A stretch of DNA of 54,242 bases. Origin: an uncultured Collinsella sp. Lineage in GTDB: Bacteria > Actinomycetota > Coriobacteriia > Coriobacteriales > Coriobacteriaceae. The stretch spans positions 1 to 54,242 of the forward strand of contig CABSYW010000015.1 in assembly GCA_902482035.1 (NCBI GenBank). Reading direction: 5' to 3'. Positions 33,046 to 40,317 of this stretch are shown piece after piece. Made by a program: the position numbers and the translations under genes. Position 1 is the first letter of the stretch, and each line of letters begins with the position of its first letter. Under the pieces are notes generated by a model. That model saw only the letters and a list, made by a program, of their open reading frames with translations, did no database searches and was not told the DNA's origin.

Positions 33046-33792
33046 CTAGGCCTCCTCTACGTTGTCGAGACCCAGCTCGGCCAGGCTCACGCCGCGCGGA
33101 CGCTCCTTGGAGCGGCGCTCGAGCCACTGCACCAGCATGGCAAGCGGAAAGCAGATAATGAAGTACATAAGGCAGCAGACGATGTATCCCTGCAGGTAAC
33201 CGTACAGACTCACAAAGTTGTCGGAACGGTACATAAGGTCGCCGCCGGCCACAAGCGCCAGCACCGACGTGTTCTTGACCAGGTTGAGCGCCTGGTTACA
33301 CAGCGGCGGCAGAATGATCTTGAACGTCTGGGGCAGCACAATGTACCAGTACGCCTGCGCACGGGTGAAGCCCTGGCTCTGGGCCGCCTCCATCTGACCG
33401 CGTGGAACCGCCTCGATACCAGTGCGGATGACCTCCGAAATGTAGGCCGCGTGATACAGACCCACGCCCAAGAAGCCCAGCACGAACGGCGCGATGCGCA
33501 CCGGCTGGTCGGCACCGGTTATGGCCTGTAAAAACTGCGGACCGGCCATGTACATAAAGAGCACCTGTACGGGCAACGGGGTGTTCTGGTAAAACTCCAC
33601 GTACACGCGGCTTATGGCGCGCAGCACGCGCGAGCGAGTGGTAGAGAACACGCCCAGCAGCGTGCCCAGCACCAGCGACAGCAGCAGACCGGCAACGACC
33701 ACTTGCAGCGTCACGCCAAAGCCCTCCCAGAAGGGCCCCATGTTTTGAAATGTCGTCGACCAACGGTCGGCGTCAAATAATCCTTCGAGCAT
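33046..33792 (-). CDS. Polar amino-acid ABC transporter permease (first)
   Basis: A 248-residue permease of the same family as its downstream neighbour. Its coupling motif is EVIRTGIEAVPRGQMEAAQS followed by VLPQTFKIILPPL. ATG at 33792 has an AAGGAAGGAA ribosome site. The C-terminus (RSKERPRGVSLAELGLDN) is a longer charged tail than in the second permease. Gene order on the minus strand is ATPase, binding protein, permease, permease, the usual arrangement for glutamate/aspartate-type uptake operons. Confidence 0.92.
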   Translation of the reverse strand: MLEGLFDADRWSTTFQNMGPFWEGFGVTLQVVVAGLLLSLVLGTLLGVFSTTRSRVLRAISRVYVEFYQNTPLPVQVLFMYMAGPQFLQAITGADQPVRIAPFVLGFLGVGLYHAAYISEVIRTGIEAVPRGQMEAAQSQGFTRAQAYWYIVLPQTFKIILPPLCNQALNLVKNTSVLALVAGGDLMYRSDNFVSLYGYLQGYIVCCLMYFIICFPLAMLVQWLERRSKERPRGVSLAELGLDNVEEA

Positions 33793-33817
33793 TTGATTCC
33801 TTCCTTGGACGATGCGC

Positions 33818-34693
33818 CTATACAAGACCCCAGGTCTTGACCTCTTGGTCGAGCCAACCGTCGGCCAGGCGATCGCAAATCACCTGATCGACCACGGCCG
33901 AGAGGTCGCAGCCCTTCTTGGTCGCCACGCCGTAGCCCTGCTCGCCAAACTTGACCTCGGGCTGCAGCAGCTCAACGGTCTCGTTCATGTAACCGGCCAG
34001 CGTGGAGCGGTCCATGGCAAAGACGTCGATATTGCCGGCGTCGAGCGAACTCTTGATGATGGGGTAGCCGCTAAAGGCCCTAAACTCGGGCTTGCAGCTA
34101 AAGCCGTTGTCCTTGATCATCTGCTCGATCAGGCCCTGCGTGGTGGCGCCCTGGCTCACGCCGATGACCTTGCCGTCCAGGTCCTCAATCGAGGTAAAGC
34201 CCGAACGCTTCTTGACCATGAGTCCCACGTAGTCGGTGCGGTACGGCGTCGAGAAATCCCAGCTCTTCTTGCGCTCGTCGGTGATAGTGTAGGTCGCCGC
34301 GACTACGTCAAGTTGGCCGTTATCGATCAGCGGGCCGCGTGTCTTGGGCGTTACATCGGTAAACTCGACAAGCTCCTGGGCACGGGCCTCCTTGTAGCTC
34401 ACGCCAAAGACGGCAGCGGCGATCTGGTAGCACAAATCGACCTCCATGCCCTCAAAGCGGCCCTTGGCGGTGTCGTAATAGCCGTAGCCGGGAACGTCCT
34501 TCTTAACGCCGGCATTCAGATGGCCACGCGATTTGATGGCCGCAAGCTTGGACCCCTTGTCGGAGTCCTCGTCGCTGGTGGAGTTGCCGCAACCGGTAAG
34601 CGCGGTCCCCGTCAGCGCAAGCATGCCGGCGCCAGCCAGCTGCAAAAAGCGACGGCGCGACACGGCCGCCCTCGTCATATCCGTCATGTCCAT
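33818..34693 (-). CDS. Amino-acid-binding lipoprotein of the ABC transporter
   Basis: About 291 residues; extracellular solute-binding protein of family 3. The N-terminus has a twin-arginine-like SRRRFLQLAGAG followed by a lipobox LTGC (Cys about residue 35), so it is probably exported and lipid-anchored. Core motifs: RGHLNAGVKKDVPGYGYYD, GRFEGMEVDLC and DVVAATYTITDERKKSWDFS. These resemble PEB1a/GluB glutamate-aspartate binding proteins. Several in-frame starts exist (GTG 34696, ATG 34693, 34687, 34678); no strong ribosome site decides. It lies 8 bp after the ATPase gene. Confidence 0.9.
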   Translation of the reverse strand: MDMTDMTRAAVSRRRFLQLAGAGMLALTGTALTGCGNSTSDEDSDKGSKLAAIKSRGHLNAGVKKDVPGYGYYDTAKGRFEGMEVDLCYQIAAAVFGVSYKEARAQELVEFTDVTPKTRGPLIDNGQLDVVAATYTITDERKKSWDFSTPYRTDYVGLMVKKRSGFTSIEDLDGKVIGVSQGATTQGLIEQMIKDNGFSCKPEFRAFSGYPIIKSSLDAGNIDVFAMDRSTLAGYMNETVELLQPEVKFGEQGYGVATKKGCDLSAVVDQVICDRLADGWLDQEVKTWGLV

Positions 34694-34701
34694 CACCGCG
34701 C

Positions 34702-35433
34702 CTAGTGCAGAATCTTGGACAGGAACTCGCGGCAGCGCGGGTTCTCGGGGTTATCGAAGAAGTGCTCAGGCGTGCCCTCCTCCAGAATGCGGCCGTCCTC
34801 CATAAAGATGACGCGGTCGGCCACCTGGCGCGCAAAGCCCATCTCGTGCGTCACGCAGATCATGGTGATATCCTCCTGCGCGAGCTCAATCATAACGTCC
34901 AGAACCTCCTGGACCATCTCGGGGTCGAGCGCCGAGGTCGGTTCGTCAAACAGGATGATGGGCTGCTTGGTGCACAGGGCACGGGCAATGGCGATGCGCT
35001 GCTGCTGACCGCCCGAGAGGTTCTGCGGATACTCGCCGGCCTTATGCGCCATGCCAACGCGCTTGAGCGCGGCGATGGCGATCTCGGTCGCCTCCTCCTT
35101 GCTCTTCTTTTGCAGCTTGATGGGCGCGAGCGTCAGGTTGCCCAGCACCGTCATGTTGGGATACAGGTTGAACTGCTGAAACACCATGGAGCTATACTTG
35201 CGAGCCATCTCCAGGTGATTCTTTTTGGTGAGCGGCGTGCCGTCGATGACGACCTCGCCCGACGTGGGCTCCTCCAGATAATCAACGCAACGGATGAGCG
35301 TCGACTTACCCGAGCCGGAAGGCCCGATCATTACGAGCTTCTCGCCGCGCTTGACGGTGAGATTGATATCTTTGAGCACATGCAGGTCGCCAAAGTACTT
35401 GTTGAGATGCTTGATCTCGATCATGTCTGCCAT
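34702..35433 (-). CDS. Polar amino-acid ABC transporter ATPase (GlnQ-like)
   Basis: A 243-residue ATPase, first gene of the four-gene importer operon. Walker A GPSGSGKST, Q-loop FQQFNLYPNMTVLGN, signature LSGGQQQRIAIARAL, Walker B IILFDEPTSALDPEM and switch His in VTHEMGFARQVADR. Length and the C-terminal HFFDNPENPRCREFLSKIL match GlnQ/HisP-type proteins. A GGGAAGGGA site precedes the ATG at 35433. The upstream 100 bp should hold the operon promoter, but no clear consensus is visible. Confidence 0.95.
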   Translation of the reverse strand: MADMIEIKHLNKYFGDLHVLKDINLTVKRGEKLVMIGPSGSGKSTLIRCVDYLEEPTSGEVVIDGTPLTKKNHLEMARKYSSMVFQQFNLYPNMTVLGNLTLAPIKLQKKSKEEATEIAIAALKRVGMAHKAGEYPQNLSGGQQQRIAIARALCTKQPIILFDEPTSALDPEMVQEVLDVMIELAQEDITMICVTHEMGFARQVADRVIFMEDGRILEEGTPEHFFDNPENPRCREFLSKILH

Positions 35434-35539
35434 GAATGTCCCTTCCCTGCGTTTACACGAGCTGAACTATTGTACGGAAAGAACCACGTTTCCGCAGCCC
35501 ACACTACATTCTCGTAAAGAACCCGCAACCTTCCACCCA

Positions 35540-35606
35540 CTCATTGGGGACAGACTTAAATGAGTACCTGCTCATTGGGCACTCATTTAAGTCTGTCCCC
35601 AATGAG
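35540..35606. repeat. GGGGACAG palindrome with 26-bp arms
   Basis: 35540-35565 and 35581-35606 are perfect 26-bp reverse complements around a 15-nt loop. The arms contain GGGGACAGACTTAAATGAGT. It belongs to the same loosely defined intergenic family as 31230-31602, 37591-37732 and 40275-40317. Confidence 0.75.
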
Positions 35607-35661
35607 CACCCGCGGGGGACGCCCTTCCTCCAACCGCCCTTGTTGAGCATAAGTCAGCGAA

Positions 35662-35801
35662 AACCCGTACACGCGAGCAAGGTGACGTGAAATGAAAGGG
35701 CGCAGACCTTATGGTCGCGCCCTTGAAATTGAACGTCAGATTGCCGTGTGTACGGGTTTGCAGCGTCGAGCCGTTACGCGGTTTGGTAAAACCGCGTAAC
35801 A
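35662..35801 (-). terminator. Nested hairpins downstream of the YqeY gene
   Basis: Nearest the gene, GTTACGCGGTTT (35774-35785) and its complement (35790-35801) form a 12-bp stem with a GGTA-type tetraloop. Beyond it, AAACCCGTACAC (35662-35673) pairs with 35749-35760. Inside this are further imperfect pairings and a central AAGGGCGC...GCGCCCTT hairpin, giving a near-palindrome of about 100 nt. They probably end yqeY transcription and may protect the mRNA. Confidence 0.6.
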
Positions 35802-35803
35802 AA

Positions 35804-36247
35804 TTACGCAAGCTTTGCTCCGACGATCTTTGCCGCGGCCGGCTTATCGAAGTTGCCGCCGGTGGCCTTGCCGAGTGCACCCATAACCTGGCCCATCTGC
35901 TTCTTGGACGTGGCGCCCAGCTCGGCGATAACCTGCTCGATCAGAGCCTCGAGCTCCTCGCCCGATACCTGCGCGGGCAGCAGGCTTTCCAGAATCTTGA
36001 CCTGCTCGGTCAGGTTGTCGGTACGCTCCTGGTCGGTGCCGGCCTTGATGGACATCTCCAGCGTCTCGCTCGTCTGCTTGATCAGACGCTTGATCATGCT
36101 GTTGACGTCTTCCTCGGTCACATCGCGGCGCTCGTTAACCTCGATATTCTTCACCTCTGCCTTGACCTGGCGAATGATGGACAGGCGAACCTTGTCCTTG
36201 GCCTTCATGGCCGCGATCATTTCCTTCTGCAGCTCTTCGTTGGTCAT
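35804..36247 (-). CDS. yqeY: GatB/YqeY-domain protein
   Basis: A 147-residue protein of the YqeY family, related to the tail domain of the tRNA-amidotransferase GatB that recognises tRNA. Features: KDKVRLSIIRQVKAEVKNIE at the N-terminus, ILESLLPAQVSGEELEALIE in the middle and KKQMGQVMGALG near the end. Its cellular role is poorly defined; a tRNA-related function is an inference from the domain. ATG at 36247 is preferred over TTG at 36253 because GAGAGGA lies 7 nt upstream. It follows the foldase gene by 54 bp on the same strand. Confidence 0.9.
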   Translation of the reverse strand: MTNEELQKEMIAAMKAKDKVRLSIIRQVKAEVKNIEVNERRDVTEEDVNSMIKRLIKQTSETLEMSIKAGTDQERTDNLTEQVKILESLLPAQVSGEELEALIEQVIAELGATSKKQMGQVMGALGKATGGNFDKPAAAKIVGAKLA

Positions 36248-36301
36248 CTGCAAATCCTCTCTAATAGCGTGGGCGGCACTCGCGCGAGCACCGCCCCATG
36301 A

Positions 36302-37522
36302 TTACTCAGTCGTCGACGAATCGTCGGTCGAGCTCTTGGTGACGCCCTTCAGACTCACGTTATAGGGTACGTCTTTGGGCATGGGGTTGACGGTGATGTC
36401 GGCATCCTTCTTGTACTGCTCCAGCCACTCGCTGTACGCGGTACTGGCCGCCTGCGTCTTCACCACGTTGGAGACGTACTTCTTGATGTCCTTGGGTACC
36501 TGCTTGATGTCATCGACCTGGCTATCGACATGGAAGTAGTCGGTGCACTTGATGATGTGGTAGCCATAGGTCGACTCGACAACTTCGCTCACATCGCCCT
36601 TGTTGAGCCCCTCGAGCGCCGTCTGGTAGCTGTCGACAAAGGTGGTGAGCTTATCCCAGCCCACATCGCCCTTCTTCTCCTTGGAACCGGTGTCCTCGGA
36701 GTACTGCTCAACGGCGTCCTCAAAGCTCAGCTCACCGGAGTTGATCTTGTCCAGGCACTCCTGCGCCTTGGCCTTGGCGGCAGCCTTGTCCTCGTCGGAA
36801 GCGTCGGAATCAACCTTGATCAGGATGTTCGACGAGCGGCGGGCGTCATTGTAGCTGGACAGGTTTTCGTTGATGTAATCGACAATCTCGCTGTCCTTGG
36901 GCTTGCTGGTGGGCGCGACGGCATCCTTAAGCTTTTGCTGTGCCAGGCTCTCCTTGAGCGAGTCCTTGTAGGTGTCCTCGGTGTAGCCGTAGGTCTTGAG
37001 GGTCTTCTTAAAGGTCTTGGCGCCGCCCGCACTCTTGCACGCGTCCTTCCAAGTCTTCTCGACCTCCTCGTCCGACACCGTCACGCCGTTCTCCTTCTGT
37101 GCCTGTTGAAGCAGAATCTGCTGCGTGTAGGAGTCGATGAGTTGCTTGCGGTACTTCTTGGGTGTGAGGTCGTTGTCGACCAGATACTGCGCCCAGTCCT
37201 TGTCCTTGGTGTAGCCGTAGGACGTGCGCATGCTCATGATCTGCTTGGTCACGGTGTCCTCGGTGAGGTTGGTGCCGTTGATAGTAGCAGCAACACCGCC
37301 GGTCAGCTTGTAGCCCGAGGTGTCCTCGGCCTGCGACATAAGGCCGGAGCACGCCATCGCCGAGACAGAAAGCAGCATCGCCAGCACGCCGATGACCACC
37401 AGAACGATCTTGACGGTCTTGGACACGCGAGTCTTGCGCTGCTTCTTGCGAGAGCTGGAGGCGGCGCGAGCCTGCTGCTCGGGCGTCGGCTCGGGTGCGG
37501 GGTTCTTTTTCTTATTTGCCAT
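36302..37522 (-). CDS. Membrane-anchored peptidyl-prolyl isomerase (PrsA/SurA-like foldase)
   Basis: 406 residues. A basic N-terminus and one membrane segment (about 37-58, IVLVVIGVLAMLLSVSAMAC) place the rest outside the cell. The Cys at the end of that helix could be a lipobox (SAMAC), but the long charged N-terminus makes a plain signal anchor as likely. A SurA-N-type helical region (about 75-240) is followed by a parvulin domain (about 250-345) with SSNILIKVDSD, GDVGWDKL and STYGYHIIKCTD. The C-terminus is Ser/Thr-rich. It probably folds exported proteins such as the large surface proteins in this window. Confidence 0.88.
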   Translation of the reverse strand: MANKKKNPAPEPTPEQQARAASSSRKKQRKTRVSKTVKIVLVVIGVLAMLLSVSAMACSGLMSQAEDTSGYKLTGGVAATINGTNLTEDTVTKQIMSMRTSYGYTKDKDWAQYLVDNDLTPKKYRKQLIDSYTQQILLQQAQKENGVTVSDEEVEKTWKDACKSAGGAKTFKKTLKTYGYTEDTYKDSLKESLAQQKLKDAVAPTSKPKDSEIVDYINENLSSYNDARRSSNILIKVDSDASDEDKAAAKAKAQECLDKINSGELSFEDAVEQYSEDTGSKEKKGDVGWDKLTTFVDSYQTALEGLNKGDVSEVVESTYGYHIIKCTDYFHVDSQVDDIKQVPKDIKKYVSNVVKTQAASTAYSEWLEQYKKDADITVNPMPKDVPYNVSLKGVTKSSTDDSSTTE

Positions 37523-37590
37523 AGTTGGCCTTTCGCATAACGAATCGAACAAACGCCATTGTGTCACAACGCGGCCCCCGCGACACGCTT

Positions 37591-37732
37591 GGTGCATTGG
37601 GGACAGGTTAATCTGCACCATTTTGGTGCAAAGGGGACAGATGTGGCACTTGGCACTTGGGGACGTTCTTTATATGCCGGCACTTGGGGACCGCCCCTTA
37701 CTGCCGGCAGAAAAGGAACGTCCCCAAGTGCC
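37591..37732. repeat. Composite GGGGACAG palindromes upstream of the foldase gene
   Basis: GGTGCA (37591-37596) leads into TTGGGGACAGG, with TGCACC at about 37614. GGCACTTGGGGACGTTC (37652-37668) is exactly complementary to 37716-37732, with further ACTTGGGGACCG and TGCCGGCA repeats between. Several copies of TTGGGGAC lie within 140 bp, suggesting nested insertions of one palindromic element. Confidence 0.65.
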
Positions 37733-37746
37733 GACTCAGCCCCACC

Positions 37747-38211
37747 TTAGAAGTGGCGGCGGATGGCGTCGACCATGCCCTGCGGCGTGGTTGGGCCGAG
37801 CACGTCGGCTGCGGCATCGGCGTCCATAAAGATGTTCATGAGCGCCTGCAGGGCCTCGACCTGACCGCCCGGCTCTGCGATGCCCAGATTGATGACGATC
37901 TGCGCCGGCACCGGAGCGCCCATGCCAGCCATAGCGTTAAATGTCACGGGCGCGGCGGGCTTCACCACCGCGATATAGGGCTTGGCCACAAACCCCGGAT
38001 CGGTATGCGGAATGGCAATGTTTGCCGCCGGCATGGCAAGACCCGTGGGATAGGCATCCTCGCGCGTGCGAACGGCGTCGAGCCAACCGGATGCAATGTA
38101 GCCACGTGGTGCAAGCTCGCCCTCAAGCCGCGCGAACACCTCATCCGGCGTCGCACACTCCCAATCAAAAAACACCAACTCAGGCGTAAACAGCGCTTCG
38201 TTATCCGCCAT
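37747..38211 (-). CDS. PTS EIIA component (fructose/galactitol type), orphan
   Basis: A 154-residue phosphocarrier of the PTS_EIIA_2 family. The phosphorylated His lies in NIAIPHTDP (about residue 69), preceded by TREDAYPTGLAMP. The length is that of a free-standing GatA/FruA-type IIA protein. No IIB or IIC gene is adjacent, so it may serve a distant permease or act in regulation. The start ATG at 38211 lacks an obvious strong ribosome site. The GGGGACAG repeat cluster follows its stop codon. Confidence 0.85.
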   Translation of the reverse strand: MADNEALFTPELVFFDWECATPDEVFARLEGELAPRGYIASGWLDAVRTREDAYPTGLAMPAANIAIPHTDPGFVAKPYIAVVKPAAPVTFNAMAGMGAPVPAQIVINLGIAEPGGQVEALQALMNIFMDADAAADVLGPTTPQGMVDAIRRHF

Positions 38212-38297
38212 GCGCTCACCTCTCTCATCTAGTCACCTGCGACGTTCTTGAATGACCAGTCGTTAAAGCCCGTTCCCGATGACTACCTAAAACAAAA

Positions 38298-38331
38298 GGT
38301 GGCCACTTGCGCCTTGGCGCCAATGACCACC
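38298..38331 (-). terminator. Terminator of the purF-purM-purN genes
   Basis: On the minus strand GGTGGTCATTGGCGCC pairs, with a few mismatches, with GGCGCAAGTGGCCACC and is followed by UUUUGUUUU. It starts 32 bp past the purN stop. Confidence 0.75.
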
Positions 38332-38363
38332 CTGACTACTCGGCTAAATTGTACTGTGCGCCG

Positions 38364-39065
38364 CTAGCCGCGAGGCGCGTCAATTGCGACCTTGCCGCTC
38401 TCCAGCACGTGGACGCGGCCGTCGGCGAGCATTTGCACGACCTCGGGATACAGCACGTGCTCAATCGCATGGATGTGCTCCTCGAGCGTGTCGACATCCC
38501 AGCCCTCCTCGACAGCCAGCGCGCGCTGGGCGATGATGGGGCCGTTGTCGTAAATCTCGTTGGCAAAGTGCACGGTCACGCCGGTCACCTTGACGCCGCG
38601 CGCAAAGGCATCGTCAATCGCATGCGCACCGGTAAAGCTCGGCAGTAGCGCTGGATGCAGATTGACCACGCGGTTGGGAAACGCCGCCAGCAGAGGCGTG
38701 TGCACCATGCGCATGTAGCCGGCCATGACCACATACTCGCAGCCGCGCTCGAGCAGCTCGTGCGCGATGATCTCGTCGGCGGCAATAGGGTCGGCATAGA
38801 CATCCTTGGACAGTGTGAGCGTCTGGATGCCCGCGCGCTCAGCGCGCTGCAAACCCTTAGCCGAAGGACGGCTCGACACCACAAGCTCAATCGAAGCGTT
38901 GAGCTTGCCGGCAGCGATCAGATCGATCAGCGCCTGCAGGTTGGTACCCGAACCGCTGATGAGCACACCGATCTTGAGCGGCTCGGCCGTATCGGTGCCA
39001 GTCGGACGGGTATAGGGCACAAAATCCAGGCCCTCGGCAGCAGTCATCTGCTCGTTAGCGCTCAT
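38364..39065 (-). CDS. purN: Phosphoribosylglycinamide formyltransferase
   Basis: A 233-residue purine enzyme transferring formyl from 10-formyl-THF to GAR. Motifs: IGVLISGSGTNLQAL (phosphate loop), VVSSRPSAKGLQRAE, MAGYMRMV, NLHPALLPSFTGAHAIDDA (catalytic Asn/His) and TVHFANEIYDNGPIIAQRA (catalytic Asp). Roughly 25 extra N-terminal residues precede the core. It overlaps the end of purM by 11 nt, so the two are translationally coupled. The folate carrier it needs depends on the folP-folK product encoded at 18-20 kb. Confidence 0.95.
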   Translation of the reverse strand: MSANEQMTAAEGLDFVPYTRPTGTDTAEPLKIGVLISGSGTNLQALIDLIAAGKLNASIELVVSSRPSAKGLQRAERAGIQTLTLSKDVYADPIAADEIIAHELLERGCEYVVMAGYMRMVHTPLLAAFPNRVVNLHPALLPSFTGAHAIDDAFARGVKVTGVTVHFANEIYDNGPIIAQRALAVEEGWDVDTLEEHIHAIEHVLYPEVVQMLADGRVHVLESGKVAIDAPRG

Positions 39066-40158
39066 CGGAGTACACGACCTTACCGGAACCCTCGACGCAC
39101 TCGCCCACGCGGAACGGCTTCTCGCCCAGCGCGACCAGAGCCTCGGTCACCGCGGCCTCGTCCTCGGGGGCGACGATCAGGCACAGGCCAACGCCCATGT
39201 TGAAGGTCTTGCATGCCTCATTGGGCGCGAGCTCGGCCTGGCGCGAGACGTAGGTGATGACGGGCGGAACGTCCCAACCCATCTCGGCGCCGTTACGGGT
39301 GACCACGGCGTCAACGTCGTCGGCAAGCGCGCGGTTGAGGTTCTCGGTGATGCCGCCGCCAGTGATGTGGGCGATAGCGTGCACGTTGGCGCCGCCGCGC
39401 AGCAGCTCCAGAATCGGCTTGACGTAGATGCGCGTGGGGGCCAGCAGGGCGTCTGCCAGCGATGCACCGCCGAGTTCCTCGAGCGGACGGCTCAGCTCCT
39501 CGGCCTTAGCGGCGGCCTCGGGCGTGCCCGGCTTAATACCGTCGACGCCAATGACCTTACGCACGAGCGAGTAGCCGTTGGAGTGCACGCCGGTGGAAGG
39601 CAGGCCCAGGATCACGTCGCCGGGGCGGACGTTCGCGGGGTCGAGCATCTTGGGACGGTCGACGACGCCCACGGTAAATCCGGCAAGGTCGTAGTCGGCA
39701 GGAGCCATGACGCCGGGGTGCTCGGCCATCTCGCCGCCCACGAGCGCGCAGCCCGCGAGCTTACAGCCGTCGGCCACACCCTTGATGATCTTTGCCATGT
39801 GCTCGGCCTCGATGTGGCCGATGGCAACGTAGTCCAGGAAGAACAGCGGCTCGGCGCCCGAAGCCAGAATGTCGTTGACGCACATAGCGACCAGGTCCTG
39901 GCCCACCGTCTCGTGACGGTCCATGATCTGGGCGAGCACGAGCTTGGTGCCCACGCCGTCGGTACCGCTAATCAGAATCGGGTCTTCCATATCCTTAAGC
40001 GCGGCAGCCGAGAACAGGCCACCAAAGCCACCGATGCCGCCGATGACCTCGGGACGGTTGGTGTCCTTAACCATCTGCTTAATAGCGTCAACGGCGCGGC
40101 CGCCCTCGGCGGTATCGACGCCGGCATCCTCATACGTCACATGCTTGCTGTCGCTCAT
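39055..40158 (-). CDS. purM: Phosphoribosylformylglycinamidine cyclo-ligase
   Basis: A 367-residue AIR synthetase. Motifs: GGIGGFGGLF, ISGTDGVGTKL (ATP-binding), MCVNDILASGAEPLFFLDY, GGEMAEHPGVM, GLPSTGVHSNGYSLVR, HITGGGITENL and MGVGLCLIV. The length is slightly above the usual 345. It lies between purF and purN on the minus strand. A palindromic repeat sits in the 156-bp gap to purF. Confidence 0.96.
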   Translation of the reverse strand: MSDSKHVTYEDAGVDTAEGGRAVDAIKQMVKDTNRPEVIGGIGGFGGLFSAAALKDMEDPILISGTDGVGTKLVLAQIMDRHETVGQDLVAMCVNDILASGAEPLFFLDYVAIGHIEAEHMAKIIKGVADGCKLAGCALVGGEMAEHPGVMAPADYDLAGFTVGVVDRPKMLDPANVRPGDVILGLPSTGVHSNGYSLVRKVIGVDGIKPGTPEAAAKAEELSRPLEELGGASLADALLAPTRIYVKPILELLRGGANVHAIAHITGGGITENLNRALADDVDAVVTRNGAEMGWDVPPVITYVSRQAELAPNEACKTFNMGVGLCLIVAPEDEAAVTEALVALGEKPFRVGECVEGSGKVVYSDER

Positions 40159-40274
40159 CTGAGCCTTCCTCTCCCACTACCGTCCGCCGCCCGGGCGCCA
40201 AACGGTGCTCATAGTTGCCCTCGATTCGGCGCGCGTCATAGCAACGAGCGCCGCTCAATCAACAAAACAGCAGG

Positions 40275-40317
40275 TAAAACCTACCAAAATAAACCTGTCC
40301 CCACATGGCAGGTTTTA
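40275..40317. repeat. Palindrome overlapping the purF stop codon
   Basis: TAAAACCTACCA (40275-40286) pairs with TGGCAGGTTTTA (40306-40317) with one mismatch; the loop contains AAACCTGTCCCC. The last three bases are the purF stop codon TAA on the minus strand, the same arrangement as at the pth stop codon (28534). It may attenuate purF-purM read-through. Confidence 0.7.
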
